DNA from: JAHEGP01 sp963792875
GTDB taxonomy: Bacteria; Pseudomonadota; Gammaproteobacteria; Pseudomonadales; JAHEGP01
Assembly (NCBI GenBank): GCA_963792875.1
Contig: CAWBXV010000006.1
Span: forward strand, 248,001 to 312,000
DNA: 64,000 nucleotides
Reading direction: 5' to 3'
Shown: positions 7,779 to 16,925 of the stretch, piece by piece
Position numbering within the stretch: the stretch's first letter is position 1
Layout: each line of letters starts with the position of its first letter
Notes under the pieces: generated by a model
Seen by the model: the letters and a program-made list of their open reading frames with translations, nothing else
Databases searched by the model: none
What the model was told of the DNA's origin: nothing
Made by a program: the position numbers and the translations under genes

Positions 7779-9038
7779 ATGACATCGACCAGCACTGACG
7801 ACGATACCGTACCTACGCCGGGTCCGCTTGCGGGCGTTCGGGTACTGGAGCTGGGCCAGTTGCTGGCGGGTCCGTTTGCCGGTGCCATCCTGGGCTATTT
7901 CGGCGCCGAGGTGATCAAGGTGGAGCCGCCTGACGGCGGCGATCCCATCCGCAACTGGCGCGAGGTGCGGGACGGCACATCGCTGTGGTGGTACAGCCTG
8001 GCGCGCAACAAGAAGAGCGTAACCATCGACCTGAAAGCGCCTCGGGGCCAGCAGCTGGTGCGGCAGTTGGCTGATCGTTGCGATGTGCTTATCGAAAACT
8101 TCCGTCCCGGCGTCATGGAACAATGGGGTCTGGGGCCGGACGCGTTGAAAGCGAGCAATCCCGGCCTGATCTATGCGCGCGTCTCCGGTTTTGGGCAGAC
8201 CGGGCCCTATGCCTCCAAACCTGGTTTCGCGTCGGTCTGCGAAGGCATCAGCGGCTTCCGTTACGTCAACGGCTTCCCCGGCCAGGCGCCGGTGCGGCCC
8301 AATCTCAGCATCGGCGATACCATCGCCGGCATCCATGCAGCCCTGGGCATTACCATGGCGCTGCTGGCGCGAGTGCGCAACGGCGCGCCGGGGCAGGTGG
8401 TCGATGTGGCCCTCTATGAGAGTATGTTCAACCTGCTGGAGGCGGTCGTGCCCGAATTCAGCGGGGCGGGCGTGGTGCGGGAGGCGTCGGGCACCACCGT
8501 GACCGGCATCGTTCCAACCAACACCTACCCCTGTCGGGATGGCAAGTACGTCGTGATCGGCGGCAATGGCGATTCCATCTTCAAGCGCCTCATGGTGGCC
8601 GTGGGTCGGCCGGACATGGCCAGCGACCAGCGGCTGGCCGGCAACGCCGGACGGGTCGCGCATGAACAGGAGATCGACGCGGCGCTCAGTGCATGGTGCG
8701 CGCAGCGGAATGCGGCCGACGCCATTGCCCTGCTCGAGCAGGCGCGGGTGCCGGCGGGGCCGATCTACAATGTCGCGGACATGATGGCCGACCCGCATTT
8801 TCGCAGTCGCGGGTTGTTCGAGGGCGTCGACATAGGTGGCAGCGAACTGCAGATCCCGGCCATCATGCCGCGGCTGGTCGGCACGCCGGGGGCCACGCGC
8901 TGGCCCGGTCCCGGTCTGGGCAGTCACACGCAGCGGGTGCTGCGCGAGCTGCTGGGTCTGGACGAAGAGGCCATCGCGGCTTTGCGGGCGGACGGGGTCA
9001 TCCAGGTGCCGGATGGCGGGCAGGTCGTGCGGCCCTAG
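7779..9038 (+). CDS. class III CoA-transferase (CaiB/BaiF family)
   Basis: Class III CoA-transferases move CoA between acyl groups through an aspartyl-CoA thioester. The 419-aa protein shows LAGVRVLELGQLLAGPFAG at the N-terminus, FGAEVIKVEPP, ENFRPGVMEQWGLG, and a likely catalytic Asp180 in NLSIGDTIAG, matching Asp169 of formyl-CoA transferase. The C-terminal part (VPAGPIYNVADMMADPHF) is intact. ATG 7779 is chosen because the upstream in-frame extension to 7662 has no family similarity. The acyl partner is unknown. It converges on carbonic anhydrase with a 4-bp overlap and probably stands alone under its own operator (7727-7740). Confidence 0.9.
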   Translation: MTSTSTDDDTVPTPGPLAGVRVLELGQLLAGPFAGAILGYFGAEVIKVEPPDGGDPIRNWREVRDGTSLWWYSLARNKKSVTIDLKAPRGQQLVRQLADRCDVLIENFRPGVMEQWGLGPDALKASNPGLIYARVSGFGQTGPYASKPGFASVCEGISGFRYVNGFPGQAPVRPNLSIGDTIAGIHAALGITMALLARVRNGAPGQVVDVALYESMFNLLEAVVPEFSGAGVVREASGTTVTGIVPTNTYPCRDGKYVVIGGNGDSIFKRLMVAVGRPDMASDQRLAGNAGRVAHEQEIDAALSAWCAQRNAADAIALLEQARVPAGPIYNVADMMADPHFRSRGLFEGVDIGGSELQIPAIMPRLVGTPGATRWPGPGLGSHTQRVLRELLGLDEEAIAALRADGVIQVPDGGQVVRP

Positions 9039-9706
9039 TGGCCCGGCTGGGCATCGATTTTAGACAGCGATGCATTGATGGCGCTCTGAAACGCCGGTTC
9101 GATATCTGCTGGCCGGTCGACCGCGAAGCCGAGGTCGCGCAGGATGCCATCGCTGATGTCGTAAATCCAGGCGTGGACGCAGATGGGCTGCTGTCGCTCC
9201 CACGCGTCCGAGACGATGGGCGAAGTGCAGACATGGCGCGCCTGATGGATGACGTTGAGCTCGCAGAGGATGTCGTTCTGCAGGCGCAGGTTGCCACTGC
9301 GCTTGAGGATATCGCTATAGCGCTCATAGATGTCGCGCAGATGGCGCAGCCAGTGTCCGACCAGACTGGGCGACTTGCCGCTGATGGCCGCGGCGACGCC
9401 GCCACAGCGATAGTGCCCGCAGACGATGATGTGTTTCACCTTGAGCGCTTCGATCGCATATTCGATGACCGACAGCGCGTTCAGGTCGGTGTGGACGATC
9501 TGGTTGGCCACGTTGCGATGGACGAACAGCTCTCCGGGCAGCAGGCCGACGATTTCGTTGGCCGGCACGCGGCTGTCCGAGCAGCCGATCCAGAGCAGTT
9601 CGGGGTTCTGCTGGCGGACCAGCTTATCGAAGAAGCGCGGATCTTCGCGCTGCATGCGCTGCGACCAATGGGCGTTGTTGTCGAATAGATTCTCGATCCG
9701 GTCCAT
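9035..9706 (-). CDS. can: beta-class carbonic anhydrase
   Basis: It interconverts CO2 and bicarbonate in the cytoplasm to feed carboxylases. From ATG 9706 the protein is 223 aa; the zinc ligands and active-site dyad fall at Cys42, Asp44 (CSDSRVP), Arg46, His98 and Cys101 (CGHYRCGG), the same numbering as E. coli Can. The longer open frame to 9835 is rejected for that reason. The end overlaps the CoA-transferase stop by 4 bp in convergent orientation. Upstream on the same strand, 85 bp away, is a DUF2059 protein. Confidence 0.96.
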   Translation of the reverse strand: MDRIENLFDNNAHWSQRMQREDPRFFDKLVRQQNPELLWIGCSDSRVPANEIVGLLPGELFVHRNVANQIVHTDLNALSVIEYAIEALKVKHIIVCGHYRCGGVAAAISGKSPSLVGHWLRHLRDIYERYSDILKRSGNLRLQNDILCELNVIHQARHVCTSPIVSDAWERQQPICVHAWIYDISDGILRDLGFAVDRPADIEPAFQSAINASLSKIDAQPGH

Positions 9707-9791
9707 GTGCTCCTGGGTGGCCTCTACGTTAGCTGGGTTGCGCTGTCGGTGGGTCGGTGATCGCCGGCTGGCGCTGGTCAATGGTCCGGCA

Positions 9792-10232
9792 TCAGGGCAG
9801 CGCCTGGCCGTCTCTGGTCTGGCGCAGCATCTCAATCAGCTCGTCCTTGTGCGCCCGGGTCAGCCTGGCGCCGATTTCGCTGCCTTCGCTCAGCAGGGTT
9901 GGCGTCAGCAATACGACTTTGCGCCCGGTGCCGCTGCCATAGAAGGCGAGCATGTCGCTGAGCTCCTCCGCGGTGAAGTACTTGCGGTAGAGCGCCGCCA
10001 TCTCCTCGCGCATGGCATCCCAGCTCAGGTATTGCTGGGCCCATAGCTGGATGGTGGCGCGGTACTCGCCAAGGGCCGGGTCGGCCATTACCAGGTTTGC
10101 GATCACTCTGTCATGGAGTTCGGTGAGCTGGGCCTTGCCGCCGAGCGCGTCCACCAGCTCGTACTCCGATGATTCCCCGGCGTGGACGAGCCCAAGCCGG
10201 GCTGTGAGCATCAGCGCTATGATCAGGCGCAT
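9792..10232 (-). CDS. secreted DUF2059 protein
   Basis: The 146-aa protein begins with a short signal peptide (MRLIIALMLTARLGLVHAG). The body carries the DUF2059 pattern, with YFTAEELSDMLAFYGSGTGRKV near residues 85-105, which occurs in small periplasmic proteins of unknown role. It lies between tex and can on the same strand, with gaps of 42 and 85 bp. No catalytic residues are evident. Confidence 0.8.
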   Translation of the reverse strand: MRLIIALMLTARLGLVHAGESSEYELVDALGGKAQLTELHDRVIANLVMADPALGEYRATIQLWAQQYLSWDAMREEMAALYRKYFTAEELSDMLAFYGSGTGRKVVLLTPTLLSEGSEIGARLTRAHKDELIEMLRQTRDGQALP

Positions 10233-10274
10233 CGGATCGGGTCTCTCCTTGCGGTGCGGTGGGCAGAGGGGCGT

Positions 10275-12575
10275 TCAGCGCTGGCGCGACTTCTTCTGTG
10301 CGCTCACCAGGAGCTGGCCCAGAGTCCCCATGCTCGCCGCGGGCTCGGGTTTGGCGGTGCGAGGCCGCTGCTGGCCGCGGCCCGCCCGTGGAGCCTGCCT
10401 TTCGGTCGGCTCCGCGGCGCTGTCAAGGCGCATGGTCATACTGATGCGCTTGCGGTCGGTATCGACCTCGAGCACCTTGACCTTGACGATGTCGCCGGCC
10501 TTGACGACTTCCCGGGGGTCCTTGACGAAGCGCTCGGCCAGCTGGGAGATGTGCACCAGGCCGTCCTGGTGGACGCCCACGTCGACGAATGCGCCGAAAT
10601 TGGTGACGTTGGTAACGGTTCCCTCCAGCACCATGTCCGGCCGCAGGTCGCGCAGGGTCTCGACGCCCTCCTTGAAGCGGGCCGCGCGGAATTCCGGCCG
10701 CGGGTCCCGCCCCGGTTTGTCCAGCTCGCGCAGTATATCCGTTACGGTGGGGATGCCGAACGCCTCATCGGTAAATTCAGCAGGCTTGAGCGAACCAATG
10801 AAGCTGCTGTCGCCGATGATGGTTTCGACCGGCCGCTTATGGGTGGCGCTGATGCGCTCAACGACGCGATAGGACTCGGGGTGCACGGCGGACGCATCCA
10901 GCGGATTGGTGCCGCCGCGGATGCGCAGAAAGCCGGCTGCCAGCTGGAAGCTCTTCTCGCCAAAGCGTGCCACCTTGAGCAACTCCTGGCGGCTGCTGAA
11001 CGCGCCATTGTTGTCGCGATGGTTCACGATGTTTTCTGCGGTCAGGCGGGAGAGTCCGGATACTCTGGCCAGCAGCGGTACCGAAGCGGTATTGACGTCG
11101 ACGCCGACCGCGTTGACGCAGTCCTCCACGACGCTATCGAGCTGGCGCGCCAGCGAGACCTGACTGACGTCGTGCTGATACTGGCCCACGCCAATGGACT
11201 TCGGGTCGATCTTGACCAGCTCCGCCAGCGGGTCCTGCAGGCGTCGGGCGATGGAGACGGCGCCGCGTATGGTGACGTCGAGGTCCGGGAATTCACGCGC
11301 GGCGAACTCCGATGCCGAGTAGATCGAGGCGCCGGATTCGTTGACGATGACCTTGGTCAGCTTGAGTTCGGGATGGGCCTGCATGACCTCGCCGACAAAG
11401 CGGTCGGTTTCGCGGCTGGCCGTGCCATTGCCGATGGCGATAAGCTCGATGCGGTGCTTGCTGCACAGGCCGACCAGCACCCGGGCCGCTTCGGCCACGC
11501 GGTTCTGGGGCGGGGTGGGGTAGATAGCGCAGTGGTCGACCACTTTGCCGGTCGCATCGATGACGGCGACCTTCACGCCCGTGCGCAAGCCGGGGTCCAG
11601 TCCGATGGTGGCGCGCTGCCCAACCGGCGCCGCCATCAGCAGGTCCTTGAGGTTCTGGCCAAATACGCGGATGGCTTCTGCCTCTGACAGCTCCCGCATC
11701 TGGGTCAGCAGGTCTGCTTCCAGGTGGGGCAGCAGCTTTACCCGCCAGGTCCAGCGCACGACCTCGGCCAGCCACGGGTCGGCCGGTCGGGCGCGGTCGA
11801 TGAGCTGCCAGTGGCTGGCTATCATGGCTTCGCCGGGGTGGCGCTCCCCCGTGGGGCAGGGCACTTGAATCGACAGGTTGAGGATGCCCTCGTTGCGTCC
11901 GCGCAGCATGGCCAGGCCGCGGTGGGATGGCACGCGCGCCAGGGCTTCGTCGTGCTCGAAGTAGTCCCGGTATTTGGCGCCCTCGGTTTCCTTGCCCTCG
12001 ATGACCCGCGAGCAGAGTTGACCGTCGCGGTGCAGAAAGTCGCGCAGCCGGCCCAGCAGGTTGGCATCCTCTGCAAAGCGCTCCATCAGAATGTATCTGG
12101 CCCCTTCCAGCGCGGCCTTCTCGTCGGCGACGTCGTGCTCCGGGTTGATGTAGCCGGCGGCCGTCGCGCGCGGGTCCAGCGTCGGGTCCTGCAGCAGCGC
12201 ATCGGCCAGGGGTTCGAGTCCCGCCTCTCTTGCCTTCAGCGCGCGGGTGCGGCGCTTGGTCTTGAACGGCAGGTACAGGTCCTCGAGGCGGTTCTTGGTG
12301 TCTGCTGCCAGTATGTCCCGCTTGAGGTCGTCACTCAGCTTGCCCTGTTCATCGATGCTCCTGAGCACTGTCTGGCGTCGGTCCTCGAGTTCCCGCAGGT
12401 AGTGCAGGCGCTCCTCGAGATTGCGCAGCTGGGTATCGTCCAAAGCACCGGTGACTTCCTTGCGGTAGCGGGCGATGAAGGGCACCGTGGCGCCTTCGTC
12501 CAGCAGCGCGATGGCGGCTGCAGCCTGCGCCGCGCGGATGTTCAGTTCGTCGGCGATGCGTTGGGCCAGTTGCAT
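10275..12575 (-). CDS. tex: Tex family RNA-binding transcription accessory protein
   Basis: Tex binds nucleic acid and the transcription machinery in the cytoplasm; its exact role is still debated. The 766-aa protein has the full architecture: N-terminal helical region with FIARYRKEVTGALDD, YqgF/RNase-H-like domain (TIGLDPGLRTGVKVAVID, near 330), helix-hairpin-helix segments around 470-560, and a C-terminal S1 domain (GTVTNVTNFGAFVDVGVHQDGLVH, near 655). It ends in a short basic tail. The neighbouring phaD-like gene lies 134 bp upstream. Length and motifs are typical. Confidence 0.96.
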   Translation of the reverse strand: MQLAQRIADELNIRAAQAAAAIALLDEGATVPFIARYRKEVTGALDDTQLRNLEERLHYLRELEDRRQTVLRSIDEQGKLSDDLKRDILAADTKNRLEDLYLPFKTKRRTRALKAREAGLEPLADALLQDPTLDPRATAAGYINPEHDVADEKAALEGARYILMERFAEDANLLGRLRDFLHRDGQLCSRVIEGKETEGAKYRDYFEHDEALARVPSHRGLAMLRGRNEGILNLSIQVPCPTGERHPGEAMIASHWQLIDRARPADPWLAEVVRWTWRVKLLPHLEADLLTQMRELSEAEAIRVFGQNLKDLLMAAPVGQRATIGLDPGLRTGVKVAVIDATGKVVDHCAIYPTPPQNRVAEAARVLVGLCSKHRIELIAIGNGTASRETDRFVGEVMQAHPELKLTKVIVNESGASIYSASEFAAREFPDLDVTIRGAVSIARRLQDPLAELVKIDPKSIGVGQYQHDVSQVSLARQLDSVVEDCVNAVGVDVNTASVPLLARVSGLSRLTAENIVNHRDNNGAFSSRQELLKVARFGEKSFQLAAGFLRIRGGTNPLDASAVHPESYRVVERISATHKRPVETIIGDSSFIGSLKPAEFTDEAFGIPTVTDILRELDKPGRDPRPEFRAARFKEGVETLRDLRPDMVLEGTVTNVTNFGAFVDVGVHQDGLVHISQLAERFVKDPREVVKAGDIVKVKVLEVDTDRKRISMTMRLDSAAEPTERQAPRAGRGQQRPRTAKPEPAASMGTLGQLLVSAQKKSRQR

Positions 12576-12709
12576 AGAGTTGCTCCGTGGGGGGGTATGT
12601 TATTGTTACCGGTGCCGGCAGTCAGCTGCGCGCCCGCGCCTGGTCGCCGGGCGGCAGGGTGCGGGCGAGGCCGCATTATGCAGCAGAGTCCTGCCGATTT
12701 CGAGACGGT

Positions 12710-13366
12710 CTAGGTTGGGCAGGTCTCGTCCAGTTCCGCCATCGCCTGTTCGTAGAGAGCCTTGCACTCGCGATAGACGTGCGCGTACTCCTCGGTCAGA
12801 TAGGGCACCATCAAGTGGACGATCTGGAAGACGCCCTTGTGGATGGATACCGGAGGGCTGTAGTGCTGGCCTTTGAGATCGCTATAGGTGAGCCAGTACG
12901 TCAGTGTGAGCGTGATGCTGTCGCGCAGCTGCTGCATTTCCGCAGGGGCGATTTCCAGAATGCCATGTTCCTTGACTGCGACTAACAGGACTTCGACGGT
13001 GCGCGATTTAAGCTGCATCAGGCGCTTGAAGCGGCGGTTTATGCTGTCGTAGCGATGCAGGATATTGGTAAGGTTCTGATAGAAGAACCGGAAATTATAA
13101 ATCTCCTCGAAGACGACGTAGAGATAAAACCAGCTGTCCTCGACGCTGAGGGCCTTCTGCAGGGGGGCATTGAGAATGGAGGAGATTTCGCGCTCAAAGT
13201 CGGCAAAAAGTTCCTCGATGATGGCTTCCTTACCCTTGAAGTGATAGTAGAGATTGCCAGGGCTGATATTCATTTCATTGGAGATATCGACCGTAGTGAC
13301 GTTGGGCTCTCCCTCTTCATTGAACAGCAGCAGGCTGGTGGCCAGAATGCGGTCTCTGGTTTTCAT
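12710..13366 (-). CDS. PhaD-like TetR-family regulator
   Basis: The 218-aa protein has an N-terminal TetR helix-turn-helix (DISNEMNISPGNLYYHFKGK near residues 27-46) and a helical ligand domain. The opening MKTRDRIL..LLLFNEEGEPNVTT resembles PhaD of Pseudomonas, which activates PHA genes and the phasins phaI/phaF, as I recall. The neighbours support this: two phasin genes lie directly upstream on the same strand (start 13366, next stop 13454). A hydrophobic ligand such as an acyl-CoA is possible. The assignment rests on the N-terminal resemblance and context. Confidence 0.8.
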   Translation of the reverse strand: MKTRDRILATSLLLFNEEGEPNVTTVDISNEMNISPGNLYYHFKGKEAIIEELFADFEREISSILNAPLQKALSVEDSWFYLYVVFEEIYNFRFFYQNLTNILHRYDSINRRFKRLMQLKSRTVEVLLVAVKEHGILEIAPAEMQQLRDSITLTLTYWLTYSDLKGQHYSPPVSIHKGVFQIVHLMVPYLTEEYAHVYRECKALYEQAMAELDETCPT

Positions 13367-13453
13367 CCTTCAAGCCCCTGGTGATGGCTGGCAGAGAGTT
13401 CCAAGTGGCGGTATGACCTGCAAGAGGGGACTCCCCGGGCAAGTTCGCCGAGC

Positions 13454-13870
13454 TTAGTCGACTGAGCGGGTTCCGGCGGCGCCGCCATCGGCAATTTGAG
13501 TGGCCAGCAGCCGATCAATCTTTTCCATCAGCAGGTCGAGCTTCTGTTCGATGCGCTCCAGGTCCTGTGCATTGGAAGTGAGGCCAAAGCCAAGATTGCT
13601 GCGCATTCTCTTGAGGCGGTCTTCAATGCTTGCCGTGGTTTTGACGAGTTCACTGTCATTCACCTTGCGCAGGGTGCTGTTCTCTAATTCCAGACCGCGC
13701 TTCACCAGTTCCTTGAACAGTTTCGGCGTGTCTTTGCTGACCTTGCTGCTGGCCTGTTCGTACCGGTTGACTGCTTCGTCCAGGGCACGGCCATAAGCAC
13801 CCAAACCAGCCAGCCAGATGCTGCGGGCGATGTCGGTGTTCTTATCGGCGGACTTTTCGGGGTTGTTCAT
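13454..13870 (-). CDS. phasin (PhaI/PhaF-type granule protein)
   Basis: From ATG 13870 the product is 138 aa. Its N-terminal helix IARSIWLAGLGAYGRALDEA is the hallmark of PhaI/PhaF phasins, followed by KLFKELVKRGLELE and a C-terminal coiled coil (DLERIEQKLDLLMEKIDRLL) typical of the oligomerisation zipper. It should coat PHA granules. Upstream translation to 13978 is not conserved-looking and GGAG precedes ATG 13870. The gene lies between the PhaD-like regulator and a paralogous phasin, and a terminator separates it from the latter, so it needs its own promoter or read-through. Confidence 0.86.
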   Translation of the reverse strand: MNNPEKSADKNTDIARSIWLAGLGAYGRALDEAVNRYEQASSKVSKDTPKLFKELVKRGLELENSTLRKVNDSELVKTTASIEDRLKRMRSNLGFGLTSNAQDLERIEQKLDLLMEKIDRLLATQIADGGAAGTRSVD

Positions 13871-13940
13871 CGGTGTGCTCCGTGCGTTGGTGCCGCCATT
13901 ATACTGGAATGCGGTCGCGCGATAATTCCCCAGATAGAAC

Positions 13941-13969
13941 AAAAAAAGGGTGCGGCATGTGCCGCACCC
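13941..13969 (-). terminator. intrinsic terminator of the upstream phasin gene
   Basis: On the minus strand a 10-bp stem (GGGTGCGGCA/TGCCGCACCC, 13948-13969) is followed by a run of seven T residues (13941-13947 in complement). It lies 34 bp after the stop of the phasin at 14004-14447. Confidence 0.9.
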
Positions 13970-14003
13970 CTCAAGCAAGACTATAGAGAGACCAGAATGG
14001 GTG

Positions 14004-14447
14004 TTACGCGGCAGCCACTGCCTGCTCGCTTTCAGCCTCAGCAGCCTTGGTCTTGGCCTTCGGCTTGGCTTTGGCTGCAGTTGCCTTGACTTCTTCGGCG
14101 GTTTCTTCTTTCTTCTTGGTCAGCTTTTCTTTCAGCGTAGTGAAGTTCTCGCGCAGTTCCTTGATGCGATCTTCGAGCTTCATGTCCTTGACCAGTTCAA
14201 GATTCTTGATGCGGTCTTCGGTCTCTTTCAGGCGCTGCTCGGCGGTCTTCTGGACTTTTTCGCCACGCTTGACCAGATCTTTGAACAGGTCGGCGCGCTT
14301 CTCGTTGTACAGATCAACCTTTTCGCCGATCACTTCGTAGATTTTGCCGTAAACGCCGAGGTTGGCCAGGTACAGATCCTTGGCAAGTTCGGTCAGCTTT
14401 TCAGTGCTTAATTCTTTCTTTTCACTCTTCTTGGCTGCAGTCGCCAT
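14004..14447 (-). CDS. phasin-like coiled-coil protein with Ala/Lys tail
   Basis: The 147-aa protein aligns by eye with its neighbour: YLANLGVYGKIYE matches WLAGLGAYGRALD, and DLFKDLVKRGEKV matches KLFKELVKRGLELE. The middle (residues ~65-115) is highly charged coiled coil, and the last ~30 residues are KAKPKAKTKAAEAE-like, a short histone-like tail. It is probably a second PHA granule protein. AAGGAG precedes the ATG. It has its own terminator (13941-13969) and the long upstream region 14448-14763, suggesting strong independent expression. Confidence 0.8.
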   Translation of the reverse strand: MATAAKKSEKKELSTEKLTELAKDLYLANLGVYGKIYEVIGEKVDLYNEKRADLFKDLVKRGEKVQKTAEQRLKETEDRIKNLELVKDMKLEDRIKELRENFTTLKEKLTKKKEETAEEVKATAAKAKPKAKTKAAEAESEQAVAAA

Positions 14448-14590
14448 TAGTGGTACTCCTTGGTTGGGTTCGAATCAAATTCGGAGACTAGGTTAGCGTC
14501 ACCTTCTAGAAAACGCATACTAAAGTACCGCTTCATTCCGTTAGGTGGCTTAAACCGTCCCAAGTGACAGGCGGCATCGTAATGCGTGAA

Positions 14591-14610
14591 ATTAGAAAAT
14601 GCCTTCTAAT
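14591..14610. promoter_or_regulatory. inverted repeat ATTAGAA-N6-TTCTAAT
   Basis: Seven-bp arms are perfectly complementary around AATGCC, about 145 bp upstream of the phasin ATG. A closely similar element with the same 6-bp spacer occurs at 46302-46319, before the hemerythrin-like gene, which is why it is listed as a candidate operator. Confidence 0.45.
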
Positions 14611-14720
14611 GCCCGCATTTTTGCCGAATTGGCAATCATCCGTATGGGGGGGGTGGCGTCGTTGGCGCCGCCGGAGCCCGTCCGGCGACTTCGCGGCGCA
14701 GCTGCGCCGGTTGCAGGGCA

Positions 14721-14746
14721 ATAAAAAGGCGGCTATGCGCCGCCTT
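14721..14746 (-). terminator. intrinsic terminator of pckA
   Basis: On the minus strand the 8-bp stem AAGGCGGC/GCCGCCTT (14726-14746, 5-nt loop) is followed by TTTTTAT. It lies 17 bp after the pckA stop. Confidence 0.9.
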
Positions 14747-14763
14747 GGGTGAAGGTGTCGCGC

Positions 14764-16326
14764 TCAAGCAACGGGGCCGGCGGCAACGATTTCCGCTGAG
14801 ACATCGAAGCGGCGAATATTGTCCTGGAACAGCTTGGCCAGCTTGCGGGCCGCTTCATCGTAGGCATTGTCGTCGCCCCAGGCCTTTCTGGGGTTGACGA
14901 AGTGCTGCTCCACGCCGGGAATGGCAACCGGTATGTCGAGGTTGAGGATGTCCAGGTGCTCCTTCTCGATATTCAGCAGCTCGCCGTTTTGAGCGGCGGC
15001 GACGATGGCGCGCGTGACGGGGATGGGAAAGCGTGAGCCACGACCCCCAGGCCCGCCTGCTCCTCCGGTCCAGCCGGTGTTGATCAGGTAGACGTGGCTG
15101 CCGAATTCCGCGATGCGCTTCATCAGCAGATCGGCGTAGACGCTGGCTGGCCGCGGCATGAAGGGTGCGCCGAAGCAGGTGGAAAAGGTGGGGTGTATGC
15201 CTGCCTCCGCACCGACCTCGGTGGAGCCAACCCGTGCCGTATAGCCGGACAGAAAGTGAAACGCCGCGGCTTCCTTGGAGAGGATGGACACCGGCGGCAG
15301 CACGCCGGAGACGTCACAGGTCAGAAAAATGACGGTCCGGGGTTCACCAGCGCAATTCTCCGGCACGCGCTTGTCGACGTGTTCGAGCGGGTAGCACGCG
15401 CGACCATTTTCCGTGAGCGTGGTGTTGTGGTAATCGGCGCGCCGCGTGTTCGCGTCAAGCGCCACATTTTCCACGATGGCACCGAAGCGGATGGCGTCCC
15501 ATATCACGGGCTCGTTCTTGTGGCTGAGGCTTATGGTCTTGGCGTAGCAGCCGCCCTCGATGTTGAAGACCGCTCCCTTGGCCCAGCCGTGTTCGTCGTC
15601 GCCGATCAGAAAGCGCTCAGGGTCTGCCGACAGGGTCGTCTTGCCGGTGCCCGAAAGGCCGAAAAACAGCGCGGTGTCGCCGTGCTGGCCGACGTTGGCC
15701 GAGCAGTGCATCGGCAGCACGTCTTTCTCGGGCAGCAGGAAATTCTGAACCGAGAACATGGCCTTTTTCATTTCGCCGGCGTACCTCATGCCGGCCAGCA
15801 GCACTTGCCGTTTGGCAAAATTGATGATCACCGCGCCATCGGAGGCGGTGCCGTCGCGCTCAGGGTCGCAGACGAAACCTGCGGCGTTGATGATGGTCCA
15901 CTCGGCCTTGCCTTTGGGGTTGTAGTCGCCGGGGCGGACGAACATGTTGCGCCCGAACAGGCTCTGCCAGGCGGTCTCGGTCTTCACGACGACGGGCACA
16001 TAGTGGGAATCGTGCGCGCCGACGTGCAGTTTCTGCTGGTAATGGCTGCGCAGGTTGAGGTAAGACGCGACGCGCTGCCATAGCGCATCGAACTTGTCAG
16101 GATCGAACGGCCGGTTTACCGAGCCCCAGTCGATCGAGTCCGCTGTGCTGGGCTCCTGGACGATGAAGCGGTCGGCCGGCGAACGTCCGGTGCGGGTGCC
16201 GGTGGTGACGACCAGAGCGCCGGTATCGGCCAGCATGCCTTCCTCACTGCGCAGTGCGAGTTCGACAAGTTGGCTGTGGCTGAGATTCTGGTAAACGTGA
16301 ATGCTGTCTTCGATCGCTTGGGTCAT
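14764..16326 (-). CDS. pckA: ATP-dependent phosphoenolpyruvate carboxykinase
   Basis: The enzyme turns oxaloacetate and ATP into phosphoenolpyruvate and CO2, the first step of gluconeogenesis from organic acids. The 520-aa protein has RTGRSPADRF near residue 50, the kinase loop GLSGTGKTTLS near 225, metal and substrate-binding segments around FSVQNFLLPEKDVLPMHCS, and the C-terminal YLINTGWTGGAGG. ATG 16326 is the natural start. It is monocistronic with a clear terminator. Nearby carbonic anhydrase (9 kb) could share the CO2 economy, but there is no operon link. Confidence 0.97.
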   Translation of the reverse strand: MTQAIEDSIHVYQNLSHSQLVELALRSEEGMLADTGALVVTTGTRTGRSPADRFIVQEPSTADSIDWGSVNRPFDPDKFDALWQRVASYLNLRSHYQQKLHVGAHDSHYVPVVVKTETAWQSLFGRNMFVRPGDYNPKGKAEWTIINAAGFVCDPERDGTASDGAVIINFAKRQVLLAGMRYAGEMKKAMFSVQNFLLPEKDVLPMHCSANVGQHGDTALFFGLSGTGKTTLSADPERFLIGDDEHGWAKGAVFNIEGGCYAKTISLSHKNEPVIWDAIRFGAIVENVALDANTRRADYHNTTLTENGRACYPLEHVDKRVPENCAGEPRTVIFLTCDVSGVLPPVSILSKEAAAFHFLSGYTARVGSTEVGAEAGIHPTFSTCFGAPFMPRPASVYADLLMKRIAEFGSHVYLINTGWTGGAGGPGGRGSRFPIPVTRAIVAAAQNGELLNIEKEHLDILNLDIPVAIPGVEQHFVNPRKAWGDDNAYDEAARKLAKLFQDNIRRFDVSAEIVAAGPVA

Positions 16327-16523
16327 TTAAGTTTTCCTGTCGACGTTGCCTCAGGGTATTGCCAGCCGCGGCATTCGCTCTCTGGGGAGTTGTTGTACCC
16401 TGGTTGAAGGTGGGCGACATTATGGCAAAAAACCGGCGGGGAATCTAAGGTGATCACACGCGCCGCCTGCATGGCCGGATGTCGGTTCGCCGCGGCGCGA
16501 CAGGGCGCAGCTTGCAGCCACGG

Positions 16524-16925
16524 TCAGCGCTCGGCATGTTCGGTTTTGAACCGATGGATCAGGCGCCGATCCCGCTTCTGGGGTCGTCCGCCCGGTGGCA
16601 CCGGACCGCTGGAGCGCTCTTCGCGAAGTCGCTCCCGGGCGGCGATGCTCTCAGGCGTTTCCTGGTAGAGCGCCTGAGCGCTGCTGGCCGGGCCGCGGCG
16701 ATCAGAGAGGCCGGTGACTACTACGGTCTTGTGGTCCCAGCCCTGGCGTATCTGCAGGGTGGCGCCCAGGCAGACCTCCTTGCTGACTTTGACGCGGTCA
16801 CCCTCATAGTGCACCTTGCCGGCTTCGATGGCCTGCTTGGCCAGGCTGCGCGTCTTGAAAAAGCGCGCGGCCCACAGCCACTTGTCGAGTCTGACCCGCT
16901 CCATCTTGGGGTTGTTGCTTGTCAT
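16524..16925 (-). CDS. hslR: ribosome-associated heat-shock protein Hsp15
   Basis: Hsp15 binds stalled 50S subunits carrying peptidyl-tRNA after heat shock. The 133-aa protein has the N-terminal S4 RNA-binding domain (RLDKWLWAARFFKTRSLAKQ near 13-32, then AGKVHYEGDRVK) and a basic, disordered tail. It overlaps the yrfG stop by 4 bp (ATGA), so the two genes are translationally coupled. No obvious sigma-32 site was seen upstream of the pair. Confidence 0.93.
   Translation of the reverse strand: MTSNNPKMERVRLDKWLWAARFFKTRSLAKQAIEAGKVHYEGDRVKVSKEVCLGATLQIRQGWDHKTVVVTGLSDRRGPASSAQALYQETPESIAARERLREERSSGPVPPGGRPQKRDRRLIHRFKTEHAER

Larger units (their letters stand above)
14448..14763. other. phasin promoter region and pckA 3' end
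   Basis: This 316-bp gene-free stretch holds the upstream region of the 14004-14447 phasin and the pckA terminator (14721-14746). It also contains TTCTAGAA near 14504, the 10-mer TACTAAAGTA (14518-14527) and the inverted repeat at 14591-14610. No coding signal is seen. Confidence 0.55.

Noticed and set aside
10182..11687. 501-aa open frame on the plus strand
   Set aside because: It lies entirely opposite tex, has low-complexity GC-driven composition and no ribosome site; the tex protein has full family motifs.
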